DNA of 64,000 nt, taken from Lyngbya aestuarii BL J. GTDB lineage: Bacteria; Cyanobacteriota; Cyanobacteriia; Cyanobacteriales; Microcoleaceae. Every line of letters begins with the position of its first letter. Position 1 is the stretch's first letter. The stretch covers positions 27,623 through 91,622 of the forward strand of contig NZ_AUZM01000021.1 in NCBI RefSeq assembly GCF_000478195.2. Reading direction: 5' to 3'. The notes under the pieces were generated by a model. The model saw only the letters and a list, made by a program, of their open reading frames with translations. It was not told the DNA's origin and made no database searches. A program made the position numbers and the translations under genes. This document shows positions 36,205 to 45,097 of this stretch, one piece after another.

Positions 36205-36811
36205 TTCAACTTCACTTTACTTTATATTAATGATCTGAATTCTTCTATCTAGAGTATCACTGTGGGATCACATCTCATCAGATTTGAGCAAGTCGCCAAG
36301 GGTAAAGATCAGGCGAAGATAGACCAATTGCAGCCAGCAACGGTATTTCTCCCCTGGAACTCTGAAAGTAACATTTTATTTCAATCCCAACATGATACTT
36401 GATGCAGCCGCATAAATGCCTCTGTGGGTTGAGGTTGGCAATGTTTGTTCTGGAGACTAGCAGGCTTTGAGGAGGGAAGTCGGTTGTACTAGGAGAAAAT
36501 TTGCTAACCCTGTTGATCAACAGAATTGAGAATTCAAAATTCTCAATAGTGATCGGACAAGTTGATCATTACTACATTTAGAATTAAGTTAACAAAACTT
36601 TACCGTTTGATTTCCAAAAGAGACAACGAAGCTGTCAATAATTGCTTCCTAAAATTTTACCTAAATCTACCCTCTTTAGAGAGAAGTGTCTGAAAAAATT
36701 TTATTCCTTTTTATAGATTACTCTTGACAATAACTGTTACCCAAGAGGGATGTAAAAATAAATAAATTGAGGGATAGTAATAATAAGAATGTAAATTTAT
36801 GAGGTTAACGA
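36205..36811. other. Long spacer between hemE and the stress-protein gene
   Basis: 607 bases between divergent genes. An 80-codon minus-strand frame (36278-36520) is not supported by motif or ribosome-binding site. A TTGACA at 36725-36730 upstream of the stress gene is a good -35, and a TAAAAAT follows at longer than normal spacing, so a promoter is possible but not confirmed. Confidence 0.4.
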
Positions 36812-37411
36812 ATGACAGTTACAAGAGAACGTACCGGACTTTATAGACGCGCCGTAGGTGTTTTCCACGATCGCCATGATATTGAAAAAGCAATTCGCAA
36901 ATTTAAAGATTCTAACTACGATATGGATCGAGTTTCTTTAATTGCTCGCAATATTGATGACGTTAAAGGCGCCGACGAAATTAAAGATCATGGAGAAGGA
37001 AACGAAGCATCTGAAGGTGCGGGAATTGGTGCGGTAACCGGTACCGTTTTAGGCGGTATTACAGGTTTACTCGTTGGTTTGGGTACCCTGGCAATTCCGG
37101 GAGTAGGTCCTGCACTGATCGCCGGAGAATTATCTGCATTAGGAACCACCGCAGCCGGCGCCGGTATTGGTGCTTTAGGCGGCGGACTGGTAGGAGCATT
37201 AACCGGAATGGGAATTCCCGAAGAGCGGGCCAAAGTTTATGAAAATCGTGTTAAAGCGGGTGATTATTTGTTAATGGTCAGTGGGACTGGCGATCAATTA
37301 GATCAAGCTGAATCGATTATGCGCGATTGTAGTATCAATGAGTTTGGTATCTATGATGCACCGGATCTCAATGATGGTCAAACAACCAACCGCCATCCTC
37401 GTTTAGATTAG
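36812..37411 (+). CDS. General stress protein: YflT-like domain with glycine zipper
   Basis: A 199-residue protein. Residues about 10-50 form the YflT/GSP17M-like alpha-beta domain (AVGVFHDRHDIEKAIRKF, then DMDRVSLIARN). Residues about 65-140 form a glycine-zipper region (repeated GxxxG such as GAGIGAVTGTVLGG and GALGGGLVGALTG) likely to pack in or against membranes. A C-terminal repeat of the first domain (YLLMVSGTGDQLDQAESIM) closes it. Related cyanobacterial genes respond to high light or salt in published work on the family, but the trigger here is unknown. Confidence 0.85.
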   Translation: MTVTRERTGLYRRAVGVFHDRHDIEKAIRKFKDSNYDMDRVSLIARNIDDVKGADEIKDHGEGNEASEGAGIGAVTGTVLGGITGLLVGLGTLAIPGVGPALIAGELSALGTTAAGAGIGALGGGLVGALTGMGIPEERAKVYENRVKAGDYLLMVSGTGDQLDQAESIMRDCSINEFGIYDAPDLNDGQTTNRHPRLD

Positions 37412-37435
37412 TCATTTAATACTATAGTTTTAATC

Positions 37436-37481
37436 CGGGAACCTCGATCAATGCAGCCGTTGAAGCTGCGGGGTTTCCCGC
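37436..37481 (+). terminator. Long hairpin after the stress-protein gene
   Basis: CGGGAACCTCG pairs with CGGGGTTTCCCG (one bulge, one mismatch), with an inner CAGC-cgttgaa-GCTG hairpin. It lies about 25 bases after the stop. There is no T tract, so termination would be inefficient; it could also be a REP-like element. Confidence 0.45.
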
Positions 37482-37519
37482 TTTGATTGCAATTCAAAAA
37501 CAAGTCATTTCAATTAACT

Positions 37520-38218
37520 CTAAATTTGACAACTGGCTAACCGAGAAAAAATAGCCGGACTGAGATTGGGTGTACATTTAATCAACTGATCCTTTTGATT
37601 GGCTCGAACACAGTGAACATTAAATCCCCAGAGCGGCATATCTGTTTTAGATTTTAATTTTTGGTTATCCTTGACTGGAATCATTGTTGTCACCGAACCC
37701 CCCGCAGCCAGTGCAGGTAAATGTCCGGGATTTGCCTTTAAATCAAACGTTAATTCCTCGTAGGATTTCCAACCTTGAGCAACTTTCCAGTTTACTTGTT
37801 GGGCAAAGTTATCAAATAATTCTGAGAGATTCCAGAATTGAGAATCCTGACTCTGCTGAAGATTCATCCAAATTTGCTGCTGAGTTCTAAAACCAAACTT
37901 TCCGCGACTATATTGAGACCAAAGTTGATCAAGCTTGAGTAAATCTTCACAGGGAAAATTCACAATATCATCTTCGGTCAAATAAACCGATTTTGAAAGT
38001 TGATCGGGGTACTTTTGCAATATAATCAACATGATCCGATAAGTTTGTCGGTCTGCTTTTTGAAAAGCTCCGGCCGCTAACATTTTCGAGAGTCGTTCAT
38101 AGTCAGGTTGCTTGTGAGGGAGTTCAGACACCGTTGCTGTTCTCGCCATTCCAATAACGAGAGAGGCGATTGCACTGACAACCCCTAAGACAACAATCGT
38201 TCGTTCTCGGTTCACCAT
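37520..38218 (-). CDS. GUN4-domain protein with an N-terminal membrane anchor
   Basis: A 232-residue protein. One hydrophobic segment (about residues 7-26) is a membrane anchor or signal. The GUN4 domain spans about 38-190: LSKMLAAGAFQKADRQTYRIML, the invariant-like DIVNFPCEDLLKLDQLWSQYS, FGFRTQQQIW, and a late WKSYEELTF. GUN4 proteins bind porphyrins and stimulate Mg-chelatase; membrane-anchored paralogues of cyanobacteria have less clear roles, so this is not called gun4 itself. Confidence 0.87.
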   Translation of the reverse strand: MVNRERTIVVLGVVSAIASLVIGMARTATVSELPHKQPDYERLSKMLAAGAFQKADRQTYRIMLIILQKYPDQLSKSVYLTEDDIVNFPCEDLLKLDQLWSQYSRGKFGFRTQQQIWMNLQQSQDSQFWNLSELFDNFAQQVNWKVAQGWKSYEELTFDLKANPGHLPALAAGGSVTTMIPVKDNQKLKSKTDMPLWGFNVHCVRANQKDQLIKCTPNLSPAIFSRLASCQI

Positions 38219-38279
38219 CTGTCTGATCGAGACTAGATCTCCTTGGTTGTGAGTTCACTTAGCCACATCCCCCGACCCT

Positions 38280-39455
38280 TTAGCGACGAGGGCAAGGTAC
38301 ACGCCTTTGTTGAACAATCTCCGCATACAACTGTTCCATTTGAGTAATATTCCGACTTAGTGTATATCGATCCAAGACCCGTTGACGAGCTTTATATCCC
38401 AAAAGTGTACTTAACTCTCGATGATCGCGAAACAGAGGAAGTAGAGTTCGTAGTTGAGTCGCTACCCCTTGGGTTTCCAAGACAATTCCAGCACCTCCTT
38501 CTAGAACTTCTCCATCCGCCCCTGCATCTGTCGCAATACAAGCAACACCACAAGCCATAGCTTCGAGTAATGACAGCGATAATCCCTCAACCAGAGAAGG
38601 CAAAATAAACACATCAGCCCCCCGTAAAATTTCAATGCGTTGATCTTCATCCCCGACAAAACCGAGCCAGACGACACCATCTTCAGACCCATAATACATT
38701 TGCAACGAAGTCGCTAACGGGCCATCTCCGACAATAACTAAATGGCAATCGTGACCCATTTCTGACTTTTTCCAAGCTTTCAGGAGAGACTCAACGTTTT
38801 TTTCAGGAGCAAGACGACCTTGATAGACAAAGACCCGATCAGCTTGTAACTCGGCTTTCAGTCGGGATGGCCCCGGTGAATACTTGAGTTCATCGACTCC
38901 ATTGGGAATCACGGCAACTTTGGCTTCCGGTACCCCCAACCGCACTAATAAATCCCGTTGAATTTGGGAAAACACAATCACGCAATCGTAATGAGCCAAA
39001 AAAGGAGCATAAATCTGGTACATCAGATGTTGAGTACCGGATGTCAGATTCCGCAGTTTGCGATCAAAGGGCGGATGAAAGGTTGCCACTAAAGGCAGAT
39101 TCAGTTCCTCACAAATTTCAGGAAGAACAAAATCCAGGGGAGAGAGGGTTAACGACGCATGAACCACATCGGGTTGTAATTGTCGTAACGACTGCATCAA
39201 AACTTTACTCGATTTGAAGGTGGGAATGGTATAAATTTGAGATTTGTACAAACAAGGGAGAGAAACTTCCTGAGTCTGACAACTTAACGACCAATCCCGA
39301 GTTCCTTTGTGACCTTGTTGTCGAGGAGAGTTTTCAGCGGCAAAATGGAGGAAGCTAACCTGATATCCTCGGTCTAATAGGGTGTTGGTGACTTCTCTCG
39401 AATAGGTGACATTCCCACAAAACGGTGATTTTTTTCCAAGCCAAGCAATATGCAT
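38280..39455 (-). CDS. GT4-family glycosyltransferase
   Basis: A GT-B fold retaining glycosyltransferase of 391 residues. The N-terminal domain begins HIAWLGKKSPFCGNVTYSREV. The nucleotide-sugar site is in the C-terminal half: YQGRLAPEKNVESLLKAW, VIVGDGPL, and the E-x7-E motif in LPSLVEGLSLSLLEAMACG. The acceptor is unknown. It lies downstream of an MFS gene, and further upstream recO and deoC, in a same-strand set that I recall as conserved in cyanobacteria. Confidence 0.93.
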   Translation of the reverse strand: MHIAWLGKKSPFCGNVTYSREVTNTLLDRGYQVSFLHFAAENSPRQQGHKGTRDWSLSCQTQEVSLPCLYKSQIYTIPTFKSSKVLMQSLRQLQPDVVHASLTLSPLDFVLPEICEELNLPLVATFHPPFDRKLRNLTSGTQHLMYQIYAPFLAHYDCVIVFSQIQRDLLVRLGVPEAKVAVIPNGVDELKYSPGPSRLKAELQADRVFVYQGRLAPEKNVESLLKAWKKSEMGHDCHLVIVGDGPLATSLQMYYGSEDGVVWLGFVGDEDQRIEILRGADVFILPSLVEGLSLSLLEAMACGVACIATDAGADGEVLEGGAGIVLETQGVATQLRTLLPLFRDHRELSTLLGYKARQRVLDRYTLSRNITQMEQLYAEIVQQRRVPCPRR

Positions 39456-39573
39456 TCAGATGAATAAGAGTGTCATTCGTTGGTTTTGGATGAATTTACC
39501 ACGAATAAGCTGTTACGCATCTAAATTTACCGATTCTATGCCTTTTGGACAAGCTAAAATTGTCAACCGTGAC

Positions 39574-41070
39574 TTATGACTGTTTGAATTCGCGTCGGTT
39601 GATATACCAAGTTAAAACGCCGCCTAAACTTGCCATCGCCGCTAAACCGATAAAAACGATAGACAAGCCGAGATAAGTTTCTGCAACTCCAGCTAATGCT
39701 AAAGGTAAACTCAAGGCAATATTCACAGCGTTATTTTGTAAACCAAAGACTTTTCCTCGCATTTGTTCGGGAGTTTCGGCTTGGATGGTGGTTTGCATGG
39801 GAATACCCACCACCGCAGCACACAAGCCCAGAAGGATAATCAAGATGAAAGCCGAAGCTAACTGCTGACCAAACACAGCTAAACCCATTAAACAAGTCGC
39901 TAGCCCAATGGAACCGACTAAGGCTAGCTGAATATGAGATAACCGATGTCCGAGCTGACCGAGCAACCCTGCACCAATCGCCATACCGACCCCTGCGGCG
40001 GCCAGTAGAAAGCCAAATTGGGAAGATTTGAGGGAGGGGATGATCTCCGCTAAACGAACGGCGAGAACGGCAAGAGCGGCAAAGATGCTAAATAAAATAA
40101 TCAGTTGGATGAGGGCGTTGCGAACTTTGTGATGTTCGTTGAGATATTTCACGCCATCGCGCAAGTCGTCTAAAACGTGAGGGCTTTCGGCTTGGAAATT
40201 TCTTTTTTCCCGAACTTTCAAGGTCATTAATAGCAAGCCAGCGATCGCATAACTTCCCCCAACAATTAATTCTTTGCCAATATTGAGGCCCCAACCCATG
40301 GTTTCAAAGAATTGATCAGCAATGGCTAAAACGGGTTCTCCGACGGCAAACCCAATAATCACCGAGGCCATCATTGTGGTTGTGTAAAGTGAATTTGCCG
40401 ATAATAAGTGCTTGCGTTCAACAATTAAAGGAATGACTGTTTGTTCGGCGGGAGCAAAAAATTGGGTTAAAGTTGAGACTAAAAAGGTCATTGTCAACAA
40501 TAGACAAAAACCCAATGGTAGAGATCCTAAGCTCATTCCCTCCGAGAACCACAAAACTATGGGAAGGGCTAAAACAAACCCACCTCGCAGGAGATTGGTA
40601 AGGACTAAAACGATTTTTTTCGGCCATCGATCCACATAAACTCCAGCGCCCGCACCGAACAATACTGCCGGAATGGTAAAGGCAATCATCACCGCTGAAA
40701 CCCAACCGCTAATGGTTTGATCGGCTTGCTGAAAGCGGGTAGAAATCAAAGCAATCATCAAAACCAAATAAACTTTATCCGCGAGTTGGGAAAACACTTG
40801 GCCACTCCAAAGAACTAAGAAGTTGCCATTTCTGAGTACAGGTAAAAAGCCCCGTTCTTCCTCGTCTTCTCTGAGCATATTTGAGGTCGCCGATGGCTGG
40901 GTTTTTAGGGAATTTTGGGTTGATGTTTTTTGAGTTGATGTTTGAGGATGATTGACCTTGCCCTTATTCTGTGGATTTAATGAATTTTCTGGAGTGGAAG
41001 TCTGTTCTAAGTATCCATTTTTTGTTTCTTTTTTGACTGACGATTTTTTGTCTGGATTTAACGATTGCAT
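39574..41070 (-). CDS. MFS transporter
   Basis: A 498-residue major facilitator protein with about 12 helices after a 75-residue polar Ser/Thr/Gln-rich N-terminal tail. The helix-2/3 loop GAGVYVDRWPKK is the MFS motif A (G-x-x-x-D-R-x-x-R/K). Its closest type by reading is the DHA3-like (MFS_3) group often annotated as macrolide-efflux-like. The substrate is unknown. It is encoded just upstream of the GT4 gene, with 118 bases between. Confidence 0.9.
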   Translation of the reverse strand: MQSLNPDKKSSVKKETKNGYLEQTSTPENSLNPQNKGKVNHPQTSTQKTSTQNSLKTQPSATSNMLREDEEERGFLPVLRNGNFLVLWSGQVFSQLADKVYLVLMIALISTRFQQADQTISGWVSAVMIAFTIPAVLFGAGAGVYVDRWPKKIVLVLTNLLRGGFVLALPIVLWFSEGMSLGSLPLGFCLLLTMTFLVSTLTQFFAPAEQTVIPLIVERKHLLSANSLYTTTMMASVIIGFAVGEPVLAIADQFFETMGWGLNIGKELIVGGSYAIAGLLLMTLKVREKRNFQAESPHVLDDLRDGVKYLNEHHKVRNALIQLIILFSIFAALAVLAVRLAEIIPSLKSSQFGFLLAAAGVGMAIGAGLLGQLGHRLSHIQLALVGSIGLATCLMGLAVFGQQLASAFILIILLGLCAAVVGIPMQTTIQAETPEQMRGKVFGLQNNAVNIALSLPLALAGVAETYLGLSIVFIGLAAMASLGGVLTWYINRREFKQS

Positions 41071-41489
41071 TATATTTTTTAGATTTAGCTAACTCAGCAG
41101 ATTCGGTTCATTGGAGGTGAGGACAGGGGATCACAATGATTAACTTATTATTTTTGATTGGATTTGATAATTGGAAATTTTTCCTTCTTTTGATCAGGGA
41201 AATGGCAATGATTGCCGTTGATCTGATGCTTTATTTAACCCCTATCCAGTTCACCTGTTCACGAAACAGATTTTCTCTCAATTTTAGAGTGAGAAATCTT
41301 TTCTGAAATTTCAAGCAAACTCATTTGATACCCAAATCAATTCATTTCAGAAAGCGTTTGTGCAGACTGAAGACTCGGTAATCACTGTACTCAACCCTTG
41401 TTCATCTACTCAATAATGTCTCTGGCTAACTCTTGTCTTGCTGAGTGTTCCTCTGAAAGTTTAGAATCGAGGTTGAGCCAAGACTTCGA
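41071..41489. other. Spacer between the MFS and recO genes
   Basis: 419 AT-rich bases with no coding frame. A small hairpin ATTTGAT-acc-CAAATCAAT lies near 41322-41341. Nothing else was recognised. Confidence 0.4.
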
Positions 41490-42401
41490 TCAGAAATCGC
41501 TCAGTTGAAACTGCTCAACATACGTGTCAATCAACGTAGCCGAGCGAATAGCACGCCCTAAATGATACTCAGCATATCGTCGGAGAAGACGTTCAACCGC
41601 TACCCAATCAGACAGAGAAATAGAACGAGGGGTTATCGTCGTGGTTTGTTGAGACATCAGCCTAGACTCAAACTCATCACTCAAACGAGGATGAGCTAAT
41701 CTTTGCAAAATCGCTAACTGAGATGCACTTAGTTTAACATGGGTTATCCCCCCAAAAGGTTGAGAAGGGTTGATCGATTGACGATCGGTTTTGTCGTCGG
41801 GAGTGGGTTTTTCTCGGGCTTCTAAACTGATCACTCCACCCGCCTCTAGGCTGAACCCCACGCGCCAACGGGGATTGGTAAAATTAGCAACTAAGGGACG
41901 TTGGGTGAGACAGCAGTGCTGTACTTGGGGTGAAATCCCACTCCAAGCCAGAAGGTGAAACATCCCGTGTGTCAGATAGGCAATTGTTGCGGTGATGGTT
42001 TCAATTTGGGGAGTATTGGGTAAATGTTCTAAGCGATCTAAATGTTCATTCAACAGCAGAAATAGTTCTTCTTGAGGATGTTCACTCAAGGCGACAGATA
42101 ACACGACTTCTGCTAAATACTGACTGGCTGAGAGTTTCCCCAGATTTTTACTCAAACCGCCATAGGATTTGATCAGATCTGCTTGAGTAATTCTATCAAG
42201 CGATCGCCCTTTGTAGAGCAGGAGTTGATTGACAATAAATAACTCGCTGCGCCCTCCCAACTTAGAGCGGGGTTTTCGGGCCGAAGGAGCAACAGCCCGG
42301 ATTAAACCGTGTTCGGGTGTTAAAATCGTCAGGAGACGATCAGACTCTCCTAAAGGGATCGCTTTTAAATTAATTCCAGTTGCGGTGTAGGTTCGACTCA
42401 T
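41490..42401 (-). CDS. recO: DNA repair protein RecO
   Basis: RecO loads RecA on SSB-coated single-stranded DNA in the RecFOR pathway. The 303-residue protein shows the OB-fold start RTYTATGINLKAIPLGESDRLLTILT, the RAVAPSARKPRSK basic loop, then the helical domain. The Cys zinc-finger of other RecO proteins is largely absent (a single HCC at about residue 165), as in many cyanobacteria. It lies 14 bases downstream of deoC, in the same transcription unit. Confidence 0.93.
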   Translation of the reverse strand: MSRTYTATGINLKAIPLGESDRLLTILTPEHGLIRAVAPSARKPRSKLGGRSELFIVNQLLLYKGRSLDRITQADLIKSYGGLSKNLGKLSASQYLAEVVLSVALSEHPQEELFLLLNEHLDRLEHLPNTPQIETITATIAYLTHGMFHLLAWSGISPQVQHCCLTQRPLVANFTNPRWRVGFSLEAGGVISLEAREKPTPDDKTDRQSINPSQPFGGITHVKLSASQLAILQRLAHPRLSDEFESRLMSQQTTTITPRSISLSDWVAVERLLRRYAEYHLGRAIRSATLIDTYVEQFQLSDF

Positions 42402-42415
42402 AGCCAGCTTTTAGA

Positions 42416-43099
42416 TTAATTATTCTCGTTGTCGTCATCTCGCTGACGAATTAAATAAACACCGCGAGAAGTTCCTAAGCGAGTCGCACCCGCAACGATT
42501 AAGTCTATTGCTTGTTGGCAGGTTGTAATTCCGCCTGAAGCTTTAAGTCCAATCCGTCCTTTAATGATCTCTTTGAGGAATTGGGTATCGACAACTGTCG
42601 CGCCCCCATACAAGCCTGTATTGGTTTGAATAAAATTAGCGCCTGCATCCATTAAAACTTCAGCTACAATTTGTTTTTCGGAGTCATTGAGAACAGTTGT
42701 TTCAATAATCGCTTTTACCGTTTGATCTGTTTGTTCACAAATTTCAGCAATTTCTCGATACAATTCCTCGGTTTTTCCGGCTTTCACCCAACTTAAGTTA
42801 ATCACAACATCTAACTCCTGCGCCCCATTTTCAACTGCTTCTAGGCTTTCATGCAGCTTGACTCCCGATGTGCTAGCCCCACTGGGAAAACCAATCACCG
42901 TGCAGACTTTTGGGGACTTTCCATGCAGTCTATCGGCCACTTGACGCACAGAACTCGGGTAAACACAAACGCTGGCAAATTTGTATTGTAAAGCTTCATC
43001 ACAGCATTGTTGGATTTGTTCGGGAGTGGCCATGGGGTTGAGTAGGGTGTGGTCGATGAAGGTCGCAATATCAATATCAAAATGGGATTGAGTTCTCAT
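42416..43099 (-). CDS. deoC: Deoxyribose-phosphate aldolase
   Basis: DeoC splits 2-deoxyribose-5-phosphate into glyceraldehyde-3-phosphate and acetaldehyde. It is 227 residues from ATG 43099, which follows a GAGG site by 5 bases. It is a TIM barrel with FIDHTLLNP at the start, the Schiff-base Lys region [10 protein letters not shown], and the second Lys in GLKASGGI. It is the first gene of the deoC-recO set. The IS605-type element begins within 60 bases upstream. Confidence 0.94.
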   Translation of the reverse strand: MRTQSHFDIDIATFIDHTLLNPMATPEQIQQCCDEALQYKFASVCVYPSSVRQVADRLHGKSPKVCTVIGFPSGASTSGVKLHESLEAVENGAQELDVVINLSWVKAGKTEELYREIAEICEQTDQTVKAIIETTVLNDSEKQIVAEVLMDAGANFIQTNTGLYGGATVVDTQFLKEIIKGRIGLKASGGITTCQQAIDLIVAGATRLGTSRGVYLIRQRDDDNENN

Positions 43100-43154
43100 A
43101 GAAACCTCTTTTAAGTTGGAAACCACAGTCTTTAGGCGTTGGAGGAAAACAGGA

Positions 43155-43172
43155 GAAGTCCTTCAGGGCTTC
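43155..43172 (+). repeat. Left-end hairpin of the IS605-type element
   Basis: GAAGTCC and GGGCTTC pair over seven bases (one G-T) with a four-base loop TTCA, 62 bases before the tnpB start. Confidence 0.5.
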
Positions 43173-43233
43173 GTTTGTACAACACAAAATCTAGTTCTCG
43201 CTTTATAATGTTGATTGTAGCGAAAAGCAATCA

Positions 43234-44508
43234 ATGTACCTCACTCAGAAGAACAAAATTAGGAATCTGTCGAGTCCTGAATACACGGCTTTGAGGCAGT
43301 TGTGTAGATTGTCGAAGAATATGTACAACGTTGGGCTGTACAATGTTCGACAGTTTTATTTTGCTGAAAAGCAATATCTTCGCTACGAATCGAACTATCA
43401 TCAATGCAAAACCAACGAGAATTATCAACTTCTCAACACAGATATTGCACAGCAAACCTTGAAGGTAGTTAGTCGCTCATTTCAGTCCTTTTTTAAATTG
43501 ATACAAGTGGCTAAAAGTGGGCTGTACCGATTTGAACAAATCCGACTGCCTCGATACTTGCCAAGGTCGGGTTATTTCCCTTTGATCATGCCAAGAGTCA
43601 AAGTTAAAGATGGATTCTTTAATGTTCCAATGTCGAGAGCTTTCAAGAAGGAATATGGAGCCGTCAAGATTCCATTTCCTGAAAGACTTAAAGATAAAGA
43701 ACTCAAGGAAGTTCGGATTATCCCTAAGTACAATGCTCGATTTTTCGAGGTTGAGTTTATCGTGATTGAAGATGCACAGAAACCTCAGAAAACTGACAAT
43801 TCTTTGGCTATAGACTTGGGCTTGGACAATCTGGCAGCTTGTGTCTCTAACACTGGGTCGTCGTTCCTGATGGACGGCCGAAAACTCAAATCGATTAACC
43901 AGTGGTACAACAAGCAAAATGCTAGACTTGCATCCATTAAAGACAAGCAAGGGATAAAAGGAATTACGGCTCAACAAGTCTCTATAGTTGTAAATCGAAA
44001 CAATCGAGTTAGAGATTACCTCAATAAAGCAGTGCGCTATATTGCTGATTGGTGTTTGGAAAATCATATTACAAACATTGTGGTTGGTGTTAATCCGGGG
44101 ATCAAAAAAGAAATCAACCTGGGCAAAAATGCCAATCAAAAGTTCGTACAAATTCCTCACCACAGTTTGAGAGTTAAACTCAAAGCCATGTGTGAACGTT
44201 TGGGCTGGACTTACATCGAGCAGGAAGAATCCTATACCTCGAAAGCCAGTTTTCTTGATGGTGATCAACTTCCGGTTTTCAACGCTGACAATCCCATTGG
44301 TTATAAGTTCAGTGGTAGGCGTATTCAGCGAGGTTTGTACAAATCTAAGTATGGATTTCTCGTTAATGCCGATTGTCAAGCTGCGGCAAATATTGGCAGG
44401 AAAAGTAGTCTGAATGGTTTTACACCGGACAGAGTAGCGGCATCTTTGGCTATGCCTTTAAGAATCAAGTTTGAGCGGGCTTTAGCCTTTCAAACTTGCA
44501 CTTCTTAA
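43234..44508 (+). CDS. tnpB: TnpB RNA-guided nuclease without the zinc-ribbon Cys
   Basis: A 424-residue full-length TnpB (OrfB). These are RNA-guided DNA nucleases related to the ancestors of Cas12 and use an omega RNA from the element's 3' end. The N-terminal helix/OB-like part is followed by the split RuvC domain: D194 (LAIDLGLDNLAA), E332 (EESYTSKAS) and D380 (LVNADCQAAANIG), so all three catalytic acids are present. The four-Cys zinc ribbon normally placed between the second and third motif (about 337-372) is replaced by a segment with no Cys. The frame is intact, so it may be active. Confidence 0.9.
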   Translation: MYLTQKNKIRNLSSPEYTALRQLCRLSKNMYNVGLYNVRQFYFAEKQYLRYESNYHQCKTNENYQLLNTDIAQQTLKVVSRSFQSFFKLIQVAKSGLYRFEQIRLPRYLPRSGYFPLIMPRVKVKDGFFNVPMSRAFKKEYGAVKIPFPERLKDKELKEVRIIPKYNARFFEVEFIVIEDAQKPQKTDNSLAIDLGLDNLAACVSNTGSSFLMDGRKLKSINQWYNKQNARLASIKDKQGIKGITAQQVSIVVNRNNRVRDYLNKAVRYIADWCLENHITNIVVGVNPGIKKEINLGKNANQKFVQIPHHSLRVKLKAMCERLGWTYIEQEESYTSKASFLDGDQLPVFNADNPIGYKFSGRRIQRGLYKSKYGFLVNADCQAAANIGRKSSLNGFTPDRVAASLAMPLRIKFERALAFQTCTS

Positions 44509-44511
44509 GAA

Positions 44512-44533
44512 TCACTTTCCGACCGGGCAGTGA
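44512..44533 (+). repeat. Right-end hairpin of the IS605-type element
   Basis: TCACT and AGTGA pair, with inner CC/GG around GACC; it starts three bases after the tnpB stop codon. The overlap with the tnpB 3' end is where the omega RNA scaffold would be expected. Confidence 0.5.
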
Positions 44534-44588
44534 GTGTCAAAACAAAAGTTAATATTTTTTCAGATCAAAGTTACTGGGTCAAACAAAT

Positions 44589-45047
44589 ATGGCGATTAAA
44601 GTAGGAGACACTGCACCCGATTTTACTTTAACTTCTCAAACGGGAGAATCGGTGAGTTTAGGAGATTTTCGGGGAAACACAGCCGTTGTTCTGTATTTCT
44701 ACCCCAAAGATGATACGCCGGGATGTACCTCTGAAGCCTGTGCTTTTCGCGATAGCTATCAAGTCTTTAAAGATGCGGGGGCCGAAGTGATTGGGGTGAG
44801 TTCAGACTCGGCCTATGATCACGAACAATTTGCTAAAAAGCATAATTTACCGTTTATCCTGTTAAGTGATTCGGGTAGTCAGGTTCGTAAACTGTATGGT
44901 GTTCCGGCGACACTGTGGATACTTCCCGGGCGCGTGACTTATGTGATCGATAAAGAAGGCGTTGTCCGGCATATTTTTGATTCGATGCTGGATTTTAAAG
45001 CCCACGTGGATGAAGCTTTGCGTACCTTAAAAGCGATTCCGGCTTAA
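44589..45047 (+). CDS. prxQ: Peroxiredoxin Q (BCP type)
   Basis: A 152-residue thioredoxin-dependent peroxidase. The canonical site PKDDTPGCTSEACAFRD carries the peroxidatic Cys and the resolving Cys five residues on. The start VGDTAPDFTLTSQTGESVSLGDF and the later FILLSDSGSQVRKLYGVP are typical. It detoxifies peroxides in the cytoplasm or near thylakoids. It is the gene immediately downstream of the mobile element. Confidence 0.95.
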   Translation: MAIKVGDTAPDFTLTSQTGESVSLGDFRGNTAVVLYFYPKDDTPGCTSEACAFRDSYQVFKDAGAEVIGVSSDSAYDHEQFAKKHNLPFILLSDSGSQVRKLYGVPATLWILPGRVTYVIDKEGVVRHIFDSMLDFKAHVDEALRTLKAIPA

Positions 45048-45058
45048 CCGTTAACCGT

Positions 45059-45091
45059 GTAGGGGCAAATTCATCAATTAATTGCCTCTAC
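45059..45091. terminator. Hairpin between convergent prxQ and the MASE1 kinase
   Basis: GTAGGGGCAAATT and AATTGCCTCTAC pair with one bulge around a short loop. It can end both convergent transcripts. The GTAGGGGC start resembles the ends of the 150-bp element at 18441. Confidence 0.55.
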
Positions 45092-45097
45092 TCTGTT

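Larger units (their letters stand above)
43155..44533 (+). mobile_element. IS200/IS605-type element carrying only tnpB
   Basis: The element contains one gene, tnpB, and no tnpA. A left-end hairpin GAAGTCC-TTCA-GGGCTTC is at 43155-43172 and a right-end hairpin TCACT..CC-GACC-GG..AGTGA at 44512-44533, as expected for single-strand transposons with subterminal hairpins rather than inverted repeats. It sits between deoC and prxQ. Exact borders are not fixed; mobility would need a TnpA supplied from elsewhere. Confidence 0.7.

Noticed and set aside
36278..36520. 80-codon minus-strand frame upstream of hemE
   Set aside because: No ribosome site, no recognised motif and unusual composition; the space is better explained as promoter and leader.
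43477..44379. Long (300-codon) antisense frame opposite tnpB
   Set aside because: It lies wholly within tnpB, which has all catalytic motifs; the antisense product has no recognisable domain, so it is a coding shadow.
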